64,000 nucleotides of DNA from Allocoprobacillus halotolerans. GTDB taxonomy: Bacteria; Bacillota_I; Bacilli_A; Erysipelotrichales; Coprobacillaceae. The position numbers and the translations under genes were made by a program. Positions 29,395 through 38,301 of this stretch are shown here, piece by piece. Each line of letters opens with the position of its first letter. The first letter of the stretch is position 1. The notes below the pieces were generated by a model that was not told the origin of the DNA, did no database searches, and saw only the letters and a program-made list of their open reading frames with translations. The stretch covers positions 2,399,608 to 2,463,607 of the forward strand of contig NZ_CP101620.1 of NCBI RefSeq assembly GCF_024399475.1, given 5' to 3'.

Positions 29395-29700
29395 ATGTTA
29401 AATAAAAAAGGATTTACTTTAATAGAAATGATCTTCTGTATTAGTGTTATTCTCATTATTTTATTACTTGTTATTCCCAATGTGACATCCAAAAATACTG
29501 TCGTCAAAAATAAAGGCTGTGATGCTCAAATTGAGGTTGTTAACTCACAGATACTTCTTTATGAAATAGAAAATGGAAAATTACCAACTAAGATTTCTGA
29601 TCTTACCAGTGGCACACAGCCATATCTTACAGAAAAGCAAGGTATTTGTCCTAATGGTAAAAAGATTGCTATTAAAAATGGGCAAGCCTATGTTAAATAA
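29395..29700 (+). CDS. comGC: Major pseudopilin ComGC
   Basis: Major subunit of the transformation pilus. The prepilin start MLNKKGFTLIEMIF has the G-FTLIE cleavage site for a ComC-type peptidase and the hydrophobic helix; the Cys near residue 41 (NKGCDAQIEVV) and a second at about 87 could form the known disulfide. 101 residues. AAAGGA before the ATG at 29395 fixes the start, and it overlaps comGD by 11 bases. Confidence 0.94.
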   Translation: MLNKKGFTLIEMIFCISVILIILLLVIPNVTSKNTVVKNKGCDAQIEVVNSQILLYEIENGKLPTKISDLTSGTQPYLTEKQGICPNGKKIAIKNGQAYVK

Positions 29701-30084
29701 ATCTGGTTTTACAATGATTGAAACGCTTTTTGTTTTGATGATTATGTGCATGTTATTTTGTTTATCTATGAATATTCATATTCCACAGAAAAGTCATACC
29801 AAAAAGATTGAAGAAATAACACATTTTCTATATCAGGCTAAATTGTCAGCTATGTCACAAAAACATACTGTGACTGTAACCTTTTCTTCAAATGATATTT
29901 CTTTTGAATCAAATGATGTTTCTCACTCTTTTTGCTTGACGATAATGATTCATTTGAAGAATATCAATTGAGTTTTAATTTAAATGGAAATATTTCAGGG
30001 GCAAAAACATTAACTTATCATTGTGGGAATCAGACATATGAGTTTGTTTATCAGATTGGAAGTGGAACATTTTATGTGCGATAA
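29690..30084 (+). CDS. comGD: Minor pseudopilin ComGD (one apparent base deletion)
   Basis: Prepilin-like protein starting MLNKSGFTMIETLFVLMI with the cleavage motif and membrane helix. One extra T in the T5 run at 29929-29933 extends it through LLDDNDSFEEYQLSF to a stop at 30084, 131 residues. It overlaps comGC and comGE by about ten bases each, matching comG order. Confidence 0.9.
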
Positions 30085-30283
30085 AAAAGGGTCAACTCTT
30101 ATAGAAAGTTTATTTGCATTTGAAATTTTTATCACTGTTATTATTCTTTTTGTTGGTTTGTTTTCAGGACTTTATGAAAAAGAAAGCACAATTCAAAAGA
30201 ATTATCAGATGCTTTTAGAAAAGGAGCGTGAGTTCACATATTCACAAGATTACATAGATATCATCGAGATGGCTTTACATTAA
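30074..30283 (+). CDS. comGE: Minor pseudopilin ComGE
   Basis: Short prepilin-like protein beginning MCDKKGSTLIESLFAFEIFI. The start overlaps the comGD stop. As sequenced it has 69 residues. If the A4 run at 30219-30222 lacks one A, it would instead end at the TGA at 30229-30231 just after an AAAGGAG that would serve comGF. Assignment by position and the prepilin N-terminus. Confidence 0.8.
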   Translation: MCDKKGSTLIESLFAFEIFITVIILFVGLFSGLYEKESTIQKNYQMLLEKEREFTYSQDYIDIIEMALH

Positions 30284-30711
30284 TTGAAGTCTTACTATCG
30301 CTATCCATTACACTTATAATTGTTTTAACACTTACGAGTTTATTTCATCTGATCCAATATGGATATGGTTCACATGATCAAAATAATGAAGATATTTATA
30401 TTGCTGCTAAACAATGTAGTCAATACACGATTGGTACGACTTATATAGAAGCAGGCGATGTATTACGTTATAGAAATTTTGAAGGAGAAGAAACAACTTT
30501 AGAATGGAATCAACAAAGACTTGTTAAAAAACCTGGATATGAAATATTATTGTTTGATATTGATGATGTTTCATTTTCTATTGAAAATGATTTTATTTAT
30601 ATGCATGTTATTAGAAATCGTCAAAATTATACGTTTTTATTGACATATGCCTCATTGTGGCAGGAAGAAGGGGATAATAATGAAACTTTACCATCAGATA
30701 TTCAAGAATAA
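30238..30711 (+). CDS. comGF: Competence protein ComGF (start codon unresolved)
   Basis: An open frame not starting with ATG, GTG or TTG: it is free of stops from 30232 to 30711 and reads RDGFTLIEVLLSLSITLIIVLTLTSLFH, a clear prepilin-type N-terminus, then about 130 further residues in ComGF style (RYRNFEGEETTLEWNQQRLVKK, then DIDDVSFSIEND). AAAGGAG at 30220-30226 is suitably placed, with ATA at 30238 in the position of a start codon. Either a base error hides the start or an AUA start is used. Overlaps comGE and comGG, as expected for this operon. Confidence 0.82.
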   Translation: MFTRLHRYHRDGFTLIEVLLSLSITLIIVLTLTSLFHLIQYGYGSHDQNNEDIYIAAKQCSQYTIGTTYIEAGDVLRYRNFEGEETTLEWNQQRLVKKPGYEILLFDIDDVSFSIENDFIYMHVIRNRQNYTFLLTYASLWQEEGDNNETLPSDIQE

Positions 30712-31066
30712 ACAGGGCTCTGTTTTACAAATTGTTTTAATTCTTTTTATGATTTTAACTTTATCATTATCTATGACAACTTTTTCACTGCTTCAATCTG
30801 CCCGACAATTACAAACAATTGATATTTTAATGAAACAAAAAAGATTGGAGATATCACTTGTGAAGTATTATAGTGATTGTGTACAAACAGATCTTTTACT
30901 AAGTGACAGCTATGATTTTCAAAATTATCAAATTGAAACCACTGTTGATGATTTAGGGGATTATTATGAAGTGACGACAAATATTGAAGCGCCTACGTTT
31001 CAATATTCATTCTTAACAAAAATAGAAGTACAAACCGGTGTTATTTTAAATTTTGAATATATTTAA
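30680..31066 (+). CDS. comGG: Competence protein ComGG-like
   Basis: 128-residue protein with a hydrophobic N-terminal segment after KNKQGSVLQIVLILFMILTL, resembling a degenerate prepilin, followed by an acidic region. It is the seventh gene of the comG set, and overlaps the comGF end by 32 bases. The in-frame ATG at 30647 lacks a ribosome-binding site, so 30680 is preferred. ComGG diverges fast, so the name rests mostly on position. Confidence 0.72.
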   Translation: MKLYHQIFKNKQGSVLQIVLILFMILTLSLSMTTFSLLQSARQLQTIDILMKQKRLEISLVKYYSDCVQTDLLLSDSYDFQNYQIETTVDDLGDYYEVTTNIEAPTFQYSFLTKIEVQTGVILNFEYI

Positions 31067-31076
31067 GGAGGTCTAT

Positions 31077-31232
31077 ATGATTTATTATATTGTTTTTGGT
31101 ATTTTACTACTTTGTTTTTTATTAACTTGTTATCGTGACAAAGCACCTATTGATGAAAACAAGAAATCTAAACTTAAAATTTTAACTTATAGCTTATTAG
31201 GTATTGACTTTTTAATTATTCTTTTGTTTTAA
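31077..31232 (+). CDS. Small membrane protein of unknown function
   Basis: 51 residues with two hydrophobic segments (YYIVFGILLLCFLLTCY and ILTYSLLGIDFLIILLF) separated by a charged loop. An excellent AAGGAGG lies seven bases before the ATG, ten bases after comGG, so it is probably the last gene of the comG transcript. No family recognised. Confidence 0.75.
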   Translation: MIYYIVFGILLLCFLLTCYRDKAPIDENKKSKLKILTYSLLGIDFLIILLF

Positions 31233-31254
31233 ATGATATGAAAGCATGATTTGT

Positions 31255-31283
31255 TTTACAAGATGAAATTATTTTGCTATAAT
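31255..31283 (+). promoter_or_regulatory. Promoter of efp, with dyad
   Basis: TTTACA and TATAAT with a 17-base spacer. An inverted repeat TTTGCTAT (31273-31280) / ATAGCAAA (31296-31303) overlaps the -10 and start site and could be an operator or leader hairpin. Confidence 0.7.
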
Positions 31284-31315
31284 TCAAAAGAAATAATAGC
31301 AAAGGAGAGAAAATT

Positions 31316-31875
31316 ATGGCTGTTAATATCAAAGAATTAAAAGCAGGAAATGCATATACTGAAAACAATGATTTATTTTTATGTATTTCTAACGAGCAAA
31401 ACAAACAAGGTCGTTTATCAGGAAAATATATGGTAAAGAGAAAAAACATGAGAACAAGTGCGATTACTGAAGTTTCTTATAATCCAACTGCAAAAGTTGA
31501 TATTGCTTTAATTGAAAAAGAAAAATGCAATATTTATATGATTCAGGAGATATGCTTGTTTTCATGGATAATGAAACATATGAACAAATAGAAATTCCTG
31601 GTAGTCGCCTTGAATGGGAAAAGAACTTTTTAAAACCATCCGATGAAGTGGAAGTGACAAGCTATCAAAGCGAAGTTTTAGGTGTTCAATTACCAATTAA
31701 CGTTGCTTTCCAAATCACAGAAACAGAACCTGCAGTGAAAGGAGATACTGCTACTGGTGCTACAAAGAATGCAATCATTGAAACTGGATATCAAATCAAA
31801 GTTCCTTTATTTATCAATGAAGGAGAAATTGTTCTTGTCAATACAGTAGATGGTAAATATCAAGGAAGAGCGTAA
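31316..31875 (+). CDS. efp: Elongation factor P (one apparent base deletion)
   Basis: Translation factor that relieves stalling at consecutive prolines. The two halves, [11 protein letters not shown]... and [25 protein letters not shown]..., join when one A is added to the A5 run at 31521-31525, giving 186 residues, the family length. The C-terminal [35 protein letters not shown] is characteristic. The loop that normally reads Pro-Gly-Lys-Gly (Lys modified in many bacteria) aligns without gaps to Gln31-Gly32-Arg33-Leu34 here, an unusual form. It sits upstream of spoIIIAH, as efp does before spoIIIA in Bacillus. Confidence 0.95.
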
Positions 31876-31935
31876 GCTCTTTTTTCATAATTAAGCCTGT
31901 TGAATCATATAGTATATAGAAAAAGGAGAATGAAT

Positions 31936-32394
31936 ATGAATAAACAGGCTTTTACATTTTTAACATTATTTAGTCTTATCCTTGTATTATCCATCTATTA
32001 TATTATGTTGCCCCCAACAGCCCAAAATGAAGTTGTCCAAAATGATATGTCTACAATTGAACAATTACAAAATCAGTTAGATAAAAAAAGAGAAGATATT
32101 ATCACTAAGAACAATGAAATCATTGCAAAAGAGTCCAGTACATCCGAATCCATCAATGAAGCTTTAGAAACAATTAGTGAAACAAAGAATGTAACAGAAA
32201 AAGAAAAGTCAATTGTTACAAAACTTAATGAAATGGGATATCAAGAAAGTTATGTGGAGATTGATAATCAAACTGTGAAAATAACGATTTTAAAAAAGGA
32301 AGCAACACAAAGCGATGCATCTCAAGTGATTAAGGAAGTTTTAAATTTAGTGGGTGATTCTTATCAAGTAGAAGTTAAATTTATTGAAGAATAA
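31936..32394 (+). CDS. spoIIIAH: SpoIIIAH-like sporulation protein
   Basis: 152 residues: a single N-terminal membrane helix (FLTLFSLILVLSIYYIMLP), an acidic coiled-coil-like region (about 50-90) and a C-terminal YscJ/FliF-type ring-building domain ending VVKEVLN-like sequence and VEVKFIEE. This is the SpoIIIAH pattern; in Bacillus it pairs with SpoIIQ in the channel between mother cell and forespore. AAAGGAG precedes the ATG at 31936. Strikingly, no spoIIIAA to spoIIIAG genes precede it; efp is directly upstream. Confidence 0.82.
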   Translation: MNKQAFTFLTLFSLILVLSIYYIMLPPTAQNEVVQNDMSTIEQLQNQLDKKREDIITKNNEIIAKESSTSESINEALETISETKNVTEKEKSIVTKLNEMGYQESYVEIDNQTVKITILKKEATQSDASQVIKEVLNLVGDSYQVEVKFIEE

Positions 32395-32450
32395 AACTTG
32401 TATTTTTGTCACTTTTTATATACAATAGTAGATAGAAGAGAGGTAATGTT

Positions 32451-32798
32451 ATGGCACATAATGAATACTATACTTATACGCAAGGTCGTGTGAATGGAAA
32501 AATTCTCATGAATGTCCAAGTGTTTGATGAAATTACAAAAAGAACTGTTAATGAAATGAAAAATGTTTCTTTAGATACATCTAAGGGAATTCAAATTCCT
32601 GGAACAAAGAAGGTTGTTAACTGTACTATCAAAGATAATGAAGTTTATATTTGTATCCATGTTCGCATTAAATATGGTGTTAATATTTCATCAATAACAA
32701 AAGAAATTCAAGAAAAAATTGCAGTAGCAGTCAAACAGATGACGGATGTTGATGTAAAACACATTAATATTGAAGTCGATAATATTGAATTCGATTAA
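32451..32798 (+). CDS. Asp23/Gls24 family protein (YqhY-like)
   Basis: 115-residue Asp23/YloU-family protein: GRVNGKILMNVQVFDEI, ICIHVRIKYGVNISSITKEIQEKIAVAVKQMT and DVKHINIEVDNIEF match the family. In Bacillus the homologue yqhY lies between accBC and nusB; here it keeps its place next to nusB although accBC are absent from the locus. A role in envelope or fatty-acid homeostasis is known only loosely for the family. A terminator follows. Confidence 0.85.
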   Translation: MAHNEYYTYTQGRVNGKILMNVQVFDEITKRTVNEMKNVSLDTSKGIQIPGTKKVVNCTIKDNEVYICIHVRIKYGVNISSITKEIQEKIAVAVKQMTDVDVKHINIEVDNIEFD

Positions 32799-32800
32799 AC

Positions 32801-32832
32801 AAGTAAGAAATAATTTTCTTACTTTTCTTTTG
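32801..32832 (+). terminator. Terminator between the asp23-like gene and nusB
   Basis: AAGTAAGAA / TTCTTACTT hairpin followed by TTCTTTTG. Confidence 0.7.
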
Positions 32833-32898
32833 TTTATTTTTAGATGTATTTGTGGTAGAATGTAATATATTTGAAAATTGTGGAGGCAACTTATTGAT

Positions 32899-33303
32899 AT
32901 GGAAAAAACACATCGAAAAACAGCAAGAGAAATTGCTACAATTTGTATTTATCAAAATTTATTAGTTGAGGCATCTCTTGATGATATGCATACTTATATA
33001 TCAGAAAATGAAAAACTGGCATCAAGCGAAGATTCATTGAAATTTGCAACATGGTTAGTAGAAACAACTTTGCAAAATAAATCGTCTTATCAGGAGTTAT
33101 TAGAAAAATATTTAAAGAAGGGTTGGACTTTTGAACGTTTAAGTGTCATGGAAAGAGCTATTTTACTCATTGCAACATGTGAACTCTTAGAATCAGATCT
33201 TCCTAAGACAATTGTTATTAACGAAGCAGTTGTAAATGCTAAAAAGTTCTGTGATGATGATTCTTATAAATTTATTAATGGAATTTTAGGACATATTGGA
33301 TAA
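32899..33303 (+). CDS. nusB: Transcription antitermination factor NusB
   Basis: All-helical RNA-binding protein of the rRNA antitermination complex. AREIATICIYQ near the start and ERLSVMERAILLIATCELL, PKTIVINEAVVNAKKF, FINGILGHI match NusB. 134 residues. GGAGG lies 12 bases before the ATG at 32899, a little long; an upstream in-frame TTG is contained in the same ribosome-binding region and is less likely. Stop and xseA start share a base. Confidence 0.93.
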   Translation: MEKTHRKTAREIATICIYQNLLVEASLDDMHTYISENEKLASSEDSLKFATWLVETTLQNKSSYQELLEKYLKKGWTFERLSVMERAILLIATCELLESDLPKTIVINEAVVNAKKFCDDDSYKFINGILGHIG

Positions 33304-34556
33304 TGGATACTCAAAAATATATCAGTGTCCAAACCTTAAATAAATATATTAAAGCTAAATTTGATCAGGATGCGTCGTTACGAAATATCTATATTACAGG
33401 AGAAATTTCAAATTTTAGACCACATCCAAGTGGTCATCTTTATTTCACTTTAAAAGATGATCATGCAAAGATTTCAGCAATTATGTTTTATTCAAATGCT
33501 AAAAAGCTTTCTTTTCAGATTGCAAATGGCATGAAAGTTTATATTCGTGCCTTTGTTTCTGTTTATGAACCAAACGGTGAATATCAGTTATATGTGCAAT
33601 CTTTAGAACAAGATGGATTAGGGAAATTATTTATAGAGTTTGAAAACTTAAAAAAGAAGTTATCTAACGAGGGATTGTTTGATCAAAAACATAAAAAACC
33701 AATTCCTAAATATCCTAAATCCATAGCAGTGCTAGCAGCAAAAAACGGGGATGCAGTTCATGACTTTATCAAAATTGCTCATGATCGTTTTCCTTTTGCA
33801 AGAATTATTTTATTTCCAATTCCAGTGCAAGGAAAAAATGCATATTTAAAAATTATAGAAGCACTCAAGAGGGTTGACCAACTTGGATTTGATATTGTAG
33901 TGATAACACGTGGTGGTGGTAATATAGAAGAATTATGGAATTTTAACGAAGAGGCATTGGCACGTCAAATTTTTCAATGTCAAACTCCTATTATGAGTGC
34001 TGTAGGCCATGAAATGAATTTTACAATCTGTGATTTTGTTAGTGATATGCGTGCTGCAACTCCTTCAGAAGCAGCATTGTTTGCAACCCCTGATCAAAAT
34101 GAATTAAAAAAACATTTAGATGGATTGCAACAACAACTCAAATATCGCATAAATCAGTATTTAAAGATTCAGCAACAAAAATTAGTGAGATTAAAACATT
34201 CATATTTTTTAAATACACCAGAAGCACTTTATTCACATGAAATTTTACGTGTTACACATCTTAAAGATCAATTATTTTATCATTTCAAAATGTTTGATAT
34301 GAAGGTATATCAACAACTTTTACAATATCAAGAACTTTTAAAACAACGTATGGATCAAAATATCCAAAAGCAAAACTATAAAACACAACATTTGATTGTT
34401 CAACTTGATGCATTAAGTCCTTTAAAAATTATGCAAAGAGGTTATACTTTAATTAAAAAGGATGAACAACTAATGAAATCTAAAGACGATGTTAAAACTG
34501 ATGATATTATTGATATTCAGTTTTATGATGGTATTAAAAAAGCACAAATAAAGTAG
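33303..34556 (+). CDS. xseA: Exodeoxyribonuclease VII large subunit
   Basis: Catalytic subunit of exonuclease VII, which degrades single-stranded DNA. N-terminal OB domain (GEISNFRPHPSGHLYFTLKD), then the nuclease core (ARIILFPIPVQG, ITRGGGNIEELWNFNEEALARQIF, SAVGHEMNFTICDFVSDMRAATPSEAA), a long coiled-coil and the C-terminal ALSPLKIMQRGY motif. 417 residues. One-base overlap with nusB and directly upstream of xseB. Confidence 0.96.
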   Translation: MDTQKYISVQTLNKYIKAKFDQDASLRNIYITGEISNFRPHPSGHLYFTLKDDHAKISAIMFYSNAKKLSFQIANGMKVYIRAFVSVYEPNGEYQLYVQSLEQDGLGKLFIEFENLKKKLSNEGLFDQKHKKPIPKYPKSIAVLAAKNGDAVHDFIKIAHDRFPFARIILFPIPVQGKNAYLKIIEALKRVDQLGFDIVVITRGGGNIEELWNFNEEALARQIFQCQTPIMSAVGHEMNFTICDFVSDMRAATPSEAALFATPDQNELKKHLDGLQQQLKYRINQYLKIQQQKLVRLKHSYFLNTPEALYSHEILRVTHLKDQLFYHFKMFDMKVYQQLLQYQELLKQRMDQNIQKQNYKTQHLIVQLDALSPLKIMQRGYTLIKKDEQLMKSKDDVKTDDIIDIQFYDGIKKAQIK

Positions 34557-34564
34557 GTGAGAAA

Positions 34565-34780
34565 ATGGAAAAAATGACATATGAACAGGCTATTCAACGT
34601 TTGGAGGAAATTGTTAATTCACTTGAGAATAATGAAATTGCTTTGGAAGATAGCATTGCTTTATTTCAAGAAGGTATTGCTTTATCACAGTATTGTGATA
34701 GTAAATTGAAAAATATTCAAGAAAAAGTCGCTCAAATCTACGAAGATGGTCAACTTAAAGAATTTAAAGATGGAGAATAA
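34565..34780 (+). CDS. xseB: Exodeoxyribonuclease VII small subunit
   Basis: 71-residue helical partner that wraps the coiled-coil of XseA. MTYEQAIQRLEEIVNSLENNEIALEDSIALFQEGI is the family signature. Eight bases after xseA with ribosome-binding site AGGTGAG, and just before ispA. Confidence 0.96.
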   Translation: MEKMTYEQAIQRLEEIVNSLENNEIALEDSIALFQEGIALSQYCDSKLKNIQEKVAQIYEDGQLKEFKDGE

Positions 34781-34782
34781 TC

Positions 34783-35634
34783 GTGATGGAAAGAATGAAA
34801 GATGAAATTAATCAGCGTTTACTACAATTATGTGAACCTTTAAAAGCAGGTAAAGTTAAAGAAGCTATGATTTATTCATTATTGGCTCCAGGAAAACGTT
34901 TAAGACCTCTTTTGTTTTTGACAGTTCTTAAATCTTATCAGCTTGATTATCATCCATACATGGATATAGCATGTGCTATCGAAATGATTCATACCTATTC
35001 ACTTATTCATGATGATTTACCAGGTATGGATAATGATGATTTAAGAAGGGGAAGAAAAACATGTCATAAACAATTTGATGAGGCAACTGCGATTCTTGCT
35101 GGTGATGCTTTATTAAATTTAGGTGTAAATATCATCTTAGAAACATCACTTAACGATGCTTTAAAGCTTCAACTTGCTTATTTGCTTTATCAAGCTAGTG
35201 GAGTTAATGGCATGATTTATGGGCAACAACAAGATTTATATTTTGAAAATCATAAAGCGTCTTTAGAACAATTACAAGATATACATAAACATAAAACTGG
35301 TGAACTGATTTCGGTAAGTTTACAAATGGCTGCTTGTATTGCAAAAACAAGTGATATCGAGCATTGGAAACAAATAGGGTATGATTTAGGATTAGCATTT
35401 CAAATCCAAGATGATATATTAGACGTGACTGCATCAACAGAACAATTAGGGAAAAATGCAGGTAGTGATTATGAAAATCATAAATCTACTTATGTTACGC
35501 TTCTAGGAATTGATGAATCACAAAATAAAGTAGAAGAATTATTTGAAAAATGTTATGAACGTATTTATGCTATGCAAATTAATCATGGATTGATTTTAGA
35601 ATTATTCATAAAAATTTTGAAAAGGGTGAGTTAA
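34783..35634 (+). CDS. ispA: Farnesyl diphosphate synthase
   Basis: Trans-prenyltransferase making geranyl/farnesyl diphosphate, the primer for UppS. The first Asp-rich motif HDDLPGMDNDDLRRG and the second QIQDDILDVTA bind the Mg-diphosphate; LAPGKRLRPLL is the substrate-binding Lys/Arg motif. 283 residues from a GTG at 34783; an ATG follows at the next codon and may be used instead, with GGAG 7-10 bases upstream. Next gene is dxs, so two isoprenoid genes are adjacent. Confidence 0.94.
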   Translation: MMERMKDEINQRLLQLCEPLKAGKVKEAMIYSLLAPGKRLRPLLFLTVLKSYQLDYHPYMDIACAIEMIHTYSLIHDDLPGMDNDDLRRGRKTCHKQFDEATAILAGDALLNLGVNIILETSLNDALKLQLAYLLYQASGVNGMIYGQQQDLYFENHKASLEQLQDIHKHKTGELISVSLQMAACIAKTSDIEHWKQIGYDLGLAFQIQDDILDVTASTEQLGKNAGSDYENHKSTYVTLLGIDESQNKVEELFEKCYERIYAMQINHGLILELFIKILKRVS

Positions 35635-37509
35635 ATGAAGCTTGAACAAATCAAAGATCCTCAATTTTTAAAACAATTGAATATTGAAGAACTTGAAGAT
35701 CTGGCACAAGATATCAGAACCTTTATTATTCAACATGTTTCTCAAACAGGAGGGCATTTTTCTAGTAATTTGGGGATCGTTGAGTTGACAATTGCTTTAC
35801 ATTATATTTTTGATTCACCAACCGATAAAATCATTTTTGATGTTGGACATCAATCCTATGTCCATAAAATTTTAACAGGACGTGCTAATCAATTTACGAC
35901 ATTGCGACAATTTCATGGTTTAAGTGGATTTCAAAAACGCAAAGAAAGTCAACATGATGTTTGGGAAGCCGGTCATTCATCAACTGCTTTATCAGCCTCT
36001 GTGGGGATGGCTATTGCTAGAGATTTAAATCATGAAAAAGGAGAAATTATTTGTGTTGTTGGTGATGCCGCTTTAATGAGTGGAGAATCTTTTGAGGCGC
36101 TTAATTATCTAGGATCTGTTGATTCTAAAGTTATTATTATATTAAACGATAATAATATGTCTATTTCAAAAAATGTTGGTGGATTAAGTAACTTTTTCTC
36201 TGATGTTCGTATGTCTACTCAATATAAAAATGCACGTAATAATTATATTTCTTTTCTAAATAAATCTAATTTAGGAAAACATGTTTATAAACTAACTAAA
36301 AAAATTAAAGATCAAATTAAAAATAACGTTATTAATGATCATATTTTTGGTGAATTTGGCTTAGATTACATCGGTCCTATTAATGGTCATGATTTTCATG
36401 ATCTTTTCAATGCTTTCATTTTGGCAGCAGAAATGGATCATAGTGTTGTCGTTCATGTTCATACCATTAAAGGAAAAGGTTATCCATTGGCAGAAAATGA
36501 TCATTATGGGCTCTATCATGGTGTTGCTCCTTTTGATTATCGTCAAGGTATATGCAAACAAGAGAGTAAGACTATTAGCTGGAGTGAAGTGATTGCACGC
36601 CAAGTTGAAAAATGGATGTATCAAGATCAAGATATTGTGACGATTACTCCTGCGATGATTTCTGGTAGTTGTTTACGCCATATTTTTGAAACATTCCCTC
36701 AACGTGCTTTTGATGTGGGAATTGCTGAAGAACATGCTATGACATTTGCGGCTGGGTTATCTAACGCGCATAAAAAACCATTTATAACAATTTATTCATC
36801 TTTTTTACAGCGCTGTTATGACCAAATTAACCATGATATAGCAAGAATGCAGTTGCCATGTTTAATTGGTGTGGATCGCTGTGGTTTAGTTGGTGCCGAT
36901 GGAGAGACACATCATGGTGTTTTTGATATTGGGATTTTATCAGCTATTCCTCATATCATCATGATGACTCCCAAAGATGCACAAGAATTGAAAAAAATGG
37001 TTAATACTGTTTTTCATCATTTTGACCATCCTTATATTTTAAGATTTCCTAAAGGTACAATTGAAGATATTGATGTCGATCTTCATGAAGAAATTGAATT
37101 GGGAACATGGGAAAAAGTCATTTTCAACCCAGACAATACTCTTACTATTTTAACATATGATAGCAAAGTCAACACTGTTGCGAATTATCTTATTAAAGAG
37201 CAATTACCAGTTAATTTAATTAATGCTAGATTTATTAAACCAATGGATGAAAAAATGTTGGATGAATTATCACAATGCCAACAACGTTTACTTATTTATG
37301 AAACAGATCTCATGACAGGGTCACTAGGAAGTTTAATTGCTCATTATTATTCTCAAAAGCATATATCTATGGATATTGATTATATGGGAATTGATGATCG
37401 TTATACACCTCAAGGAAGTTTAGATGAATTATTAAGACTTGAACACATTCATTTAGATGATTTAAAACAAAAAGTAAAGGAGATACTTAATGAAAAAAGA
37501 AAGAGTTGA
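35635..37509 (+). CDS. dxs: 1-deoxy-D-xylulose-5-phosphate synthase
   Basis: First enzyme of the MEP pathway, thiamine-diphosphate dependent. The N-terminal GGHFSSNLGIVELTIALHYIF, the ThDP/Mg motif VVGDAALMSGESFEALN...NDNNMS, HTIKGKGYPLAE, and the C-terminal transketolase-like GIAEEHAMTFAAGL, VDRCGLVGADGETHHGVFD are present. 624 residues, unbroken. It overlaps tlyA by 20 bases. The pathway continues with dxr at 4814. Confidence 0.97.
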   Translation: MKLEQIKDPQFLKQLNIEELEDLAQDIRTFIIQHVSQTGGHFSSNLGIVELTIALHYIFDSPTDKIIFDVGHQSYVHKILTGRANQFTTLRQFHGLSGFQKRKESQHDVWEAGHSSTALSASVGMAIARDLNHEKGEIICVVGDAALMSGESFEALNYLGSVDSKVIIILNDNNMSISKNVGGLSNFFSDVRMSTQYKNARNNYISFLNKSNLGKHVYKLTKKIKDQIKNNVINDHIFGEFGLDYIGPINGHDFHDLFNAFILAAEMDHSVVVHVHTIKGKGYPLAENDHYGLYHGVAPFDYRQGICKQESKTISWSEVIARQVEKWMYQDQDIVTITPAMISGSCLRHIFETFPQRAFDVGIAEEHAMTFAAGLSNAHKKPFITIYSSFLQRCYDQINHDIARMQLPCLIGVDRCGLVGADGETHHGVFDIGILSAIPHIIMMTPKDAQELKKMVNTVFHHFDHPYILRFPKGTIEDIDVDLHEEIELGTWEKVIFNPDNTLTILTYDSKVNTVANYLIKEQLPVNLINARFIKPMDEKMLDELSQCQQRLLIYETDLMTGSLGSLIAHYYSQKHISMDIDYMGIDDRYTPQGSLDELLRLEHIHLDDLKQKVKEILNEKRKS

Positions 37510-38292
37510 TGTTCTTTGTGTTGAACAAGGTTTGTTTGATTCACGTGAGAAAGCCAAACGAGCAATTATGGCGGGCATTGTCCGTGATGATTATGATTAT
37601 ATTGATAAACCTGGAACAAAGATACCTATTGATTCTCATTTGTATATTAAAGGTGAAAAACTTCCTTATGTATCACGTGGTGGTTTAAAATTAGAAAAAG
37701 CTATTAAAATATTTGATTTAAATTTGGATGGACTTTTGATGTTGGATATTGGTTCATCAACAGGTGGCTTTACGGATTGTGCCTTACAACATGGTGCTAG
37801 AGAAGTCTATGCTTTAGATGTAGGGACGAATCAACTCGTTTGGAAACTCAGAAACGATTCACGTGTTCATGTCTTAGAACAAACTAATTTTAGATATGCA
37901 ACATTAGATTTATTTCAATATGGACAACCTGAATTTGCGAGTATTGATGTTTCTTTTATCTCCTTAAAGCATATTTTTCCACCTTTATCAAAAATTTTAA
38001 AAAAGATGCATATTGTGTAGCACTTATTAAGCCGCAATTTGAAGCAGGTAGAGAAGATGTAGGAAAACATGGCATTGTTTCTCAGCCTGAAATTCATCAT
38101 CGTGTTATTCAAGAAGTTATAGAATATGCGCATGAACAAGGATTTTCTTTACAAGGCTTAACTTACTCGCCTATTACAGGTGGGGAAGGAAATATTGAAT
38201 TTTTAGGTTGTTTCCTTTATCAAGATAAAAAAGATATAGAAATTGATATTCATCAAGTTGTTGAAGAGGCACATAGCCATTTTAAAGGGTAG
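37490..38292 (+). CDS. tlyA: TlyA family rRNA 2'-O-methyltransferase (one apparent base deletion)
   Basis: S4 domain (ERVDVLCVEQGLFDSREKAKRAIMAG) followed by a FtsJ-type SAM methyltransferase (LMLDIGSSTGGFTDCALQHGA, VYALDVGTNQLVWKLR). The homologue in Bacillus is YqxC. The frame breaks in the A6 run at 37999-38004; one extra A restores KKDAYCVALIKPQFEAGRED...SPITGGEGNIEFL to a stop at 38292, 267 residues. In Bacillus ahrC/argR follows; here recN is next. Confidence 0.93.
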
Positions 38293-38301
38293 GTGAAAAA
38301 C

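Noticed and set aside
36361-36630. Minus-strand reading frame inside dxs
   Set aside because: It lies wholly within the well-conserved dxs coding region and shows no ribosome-binding site or recognisable protein.
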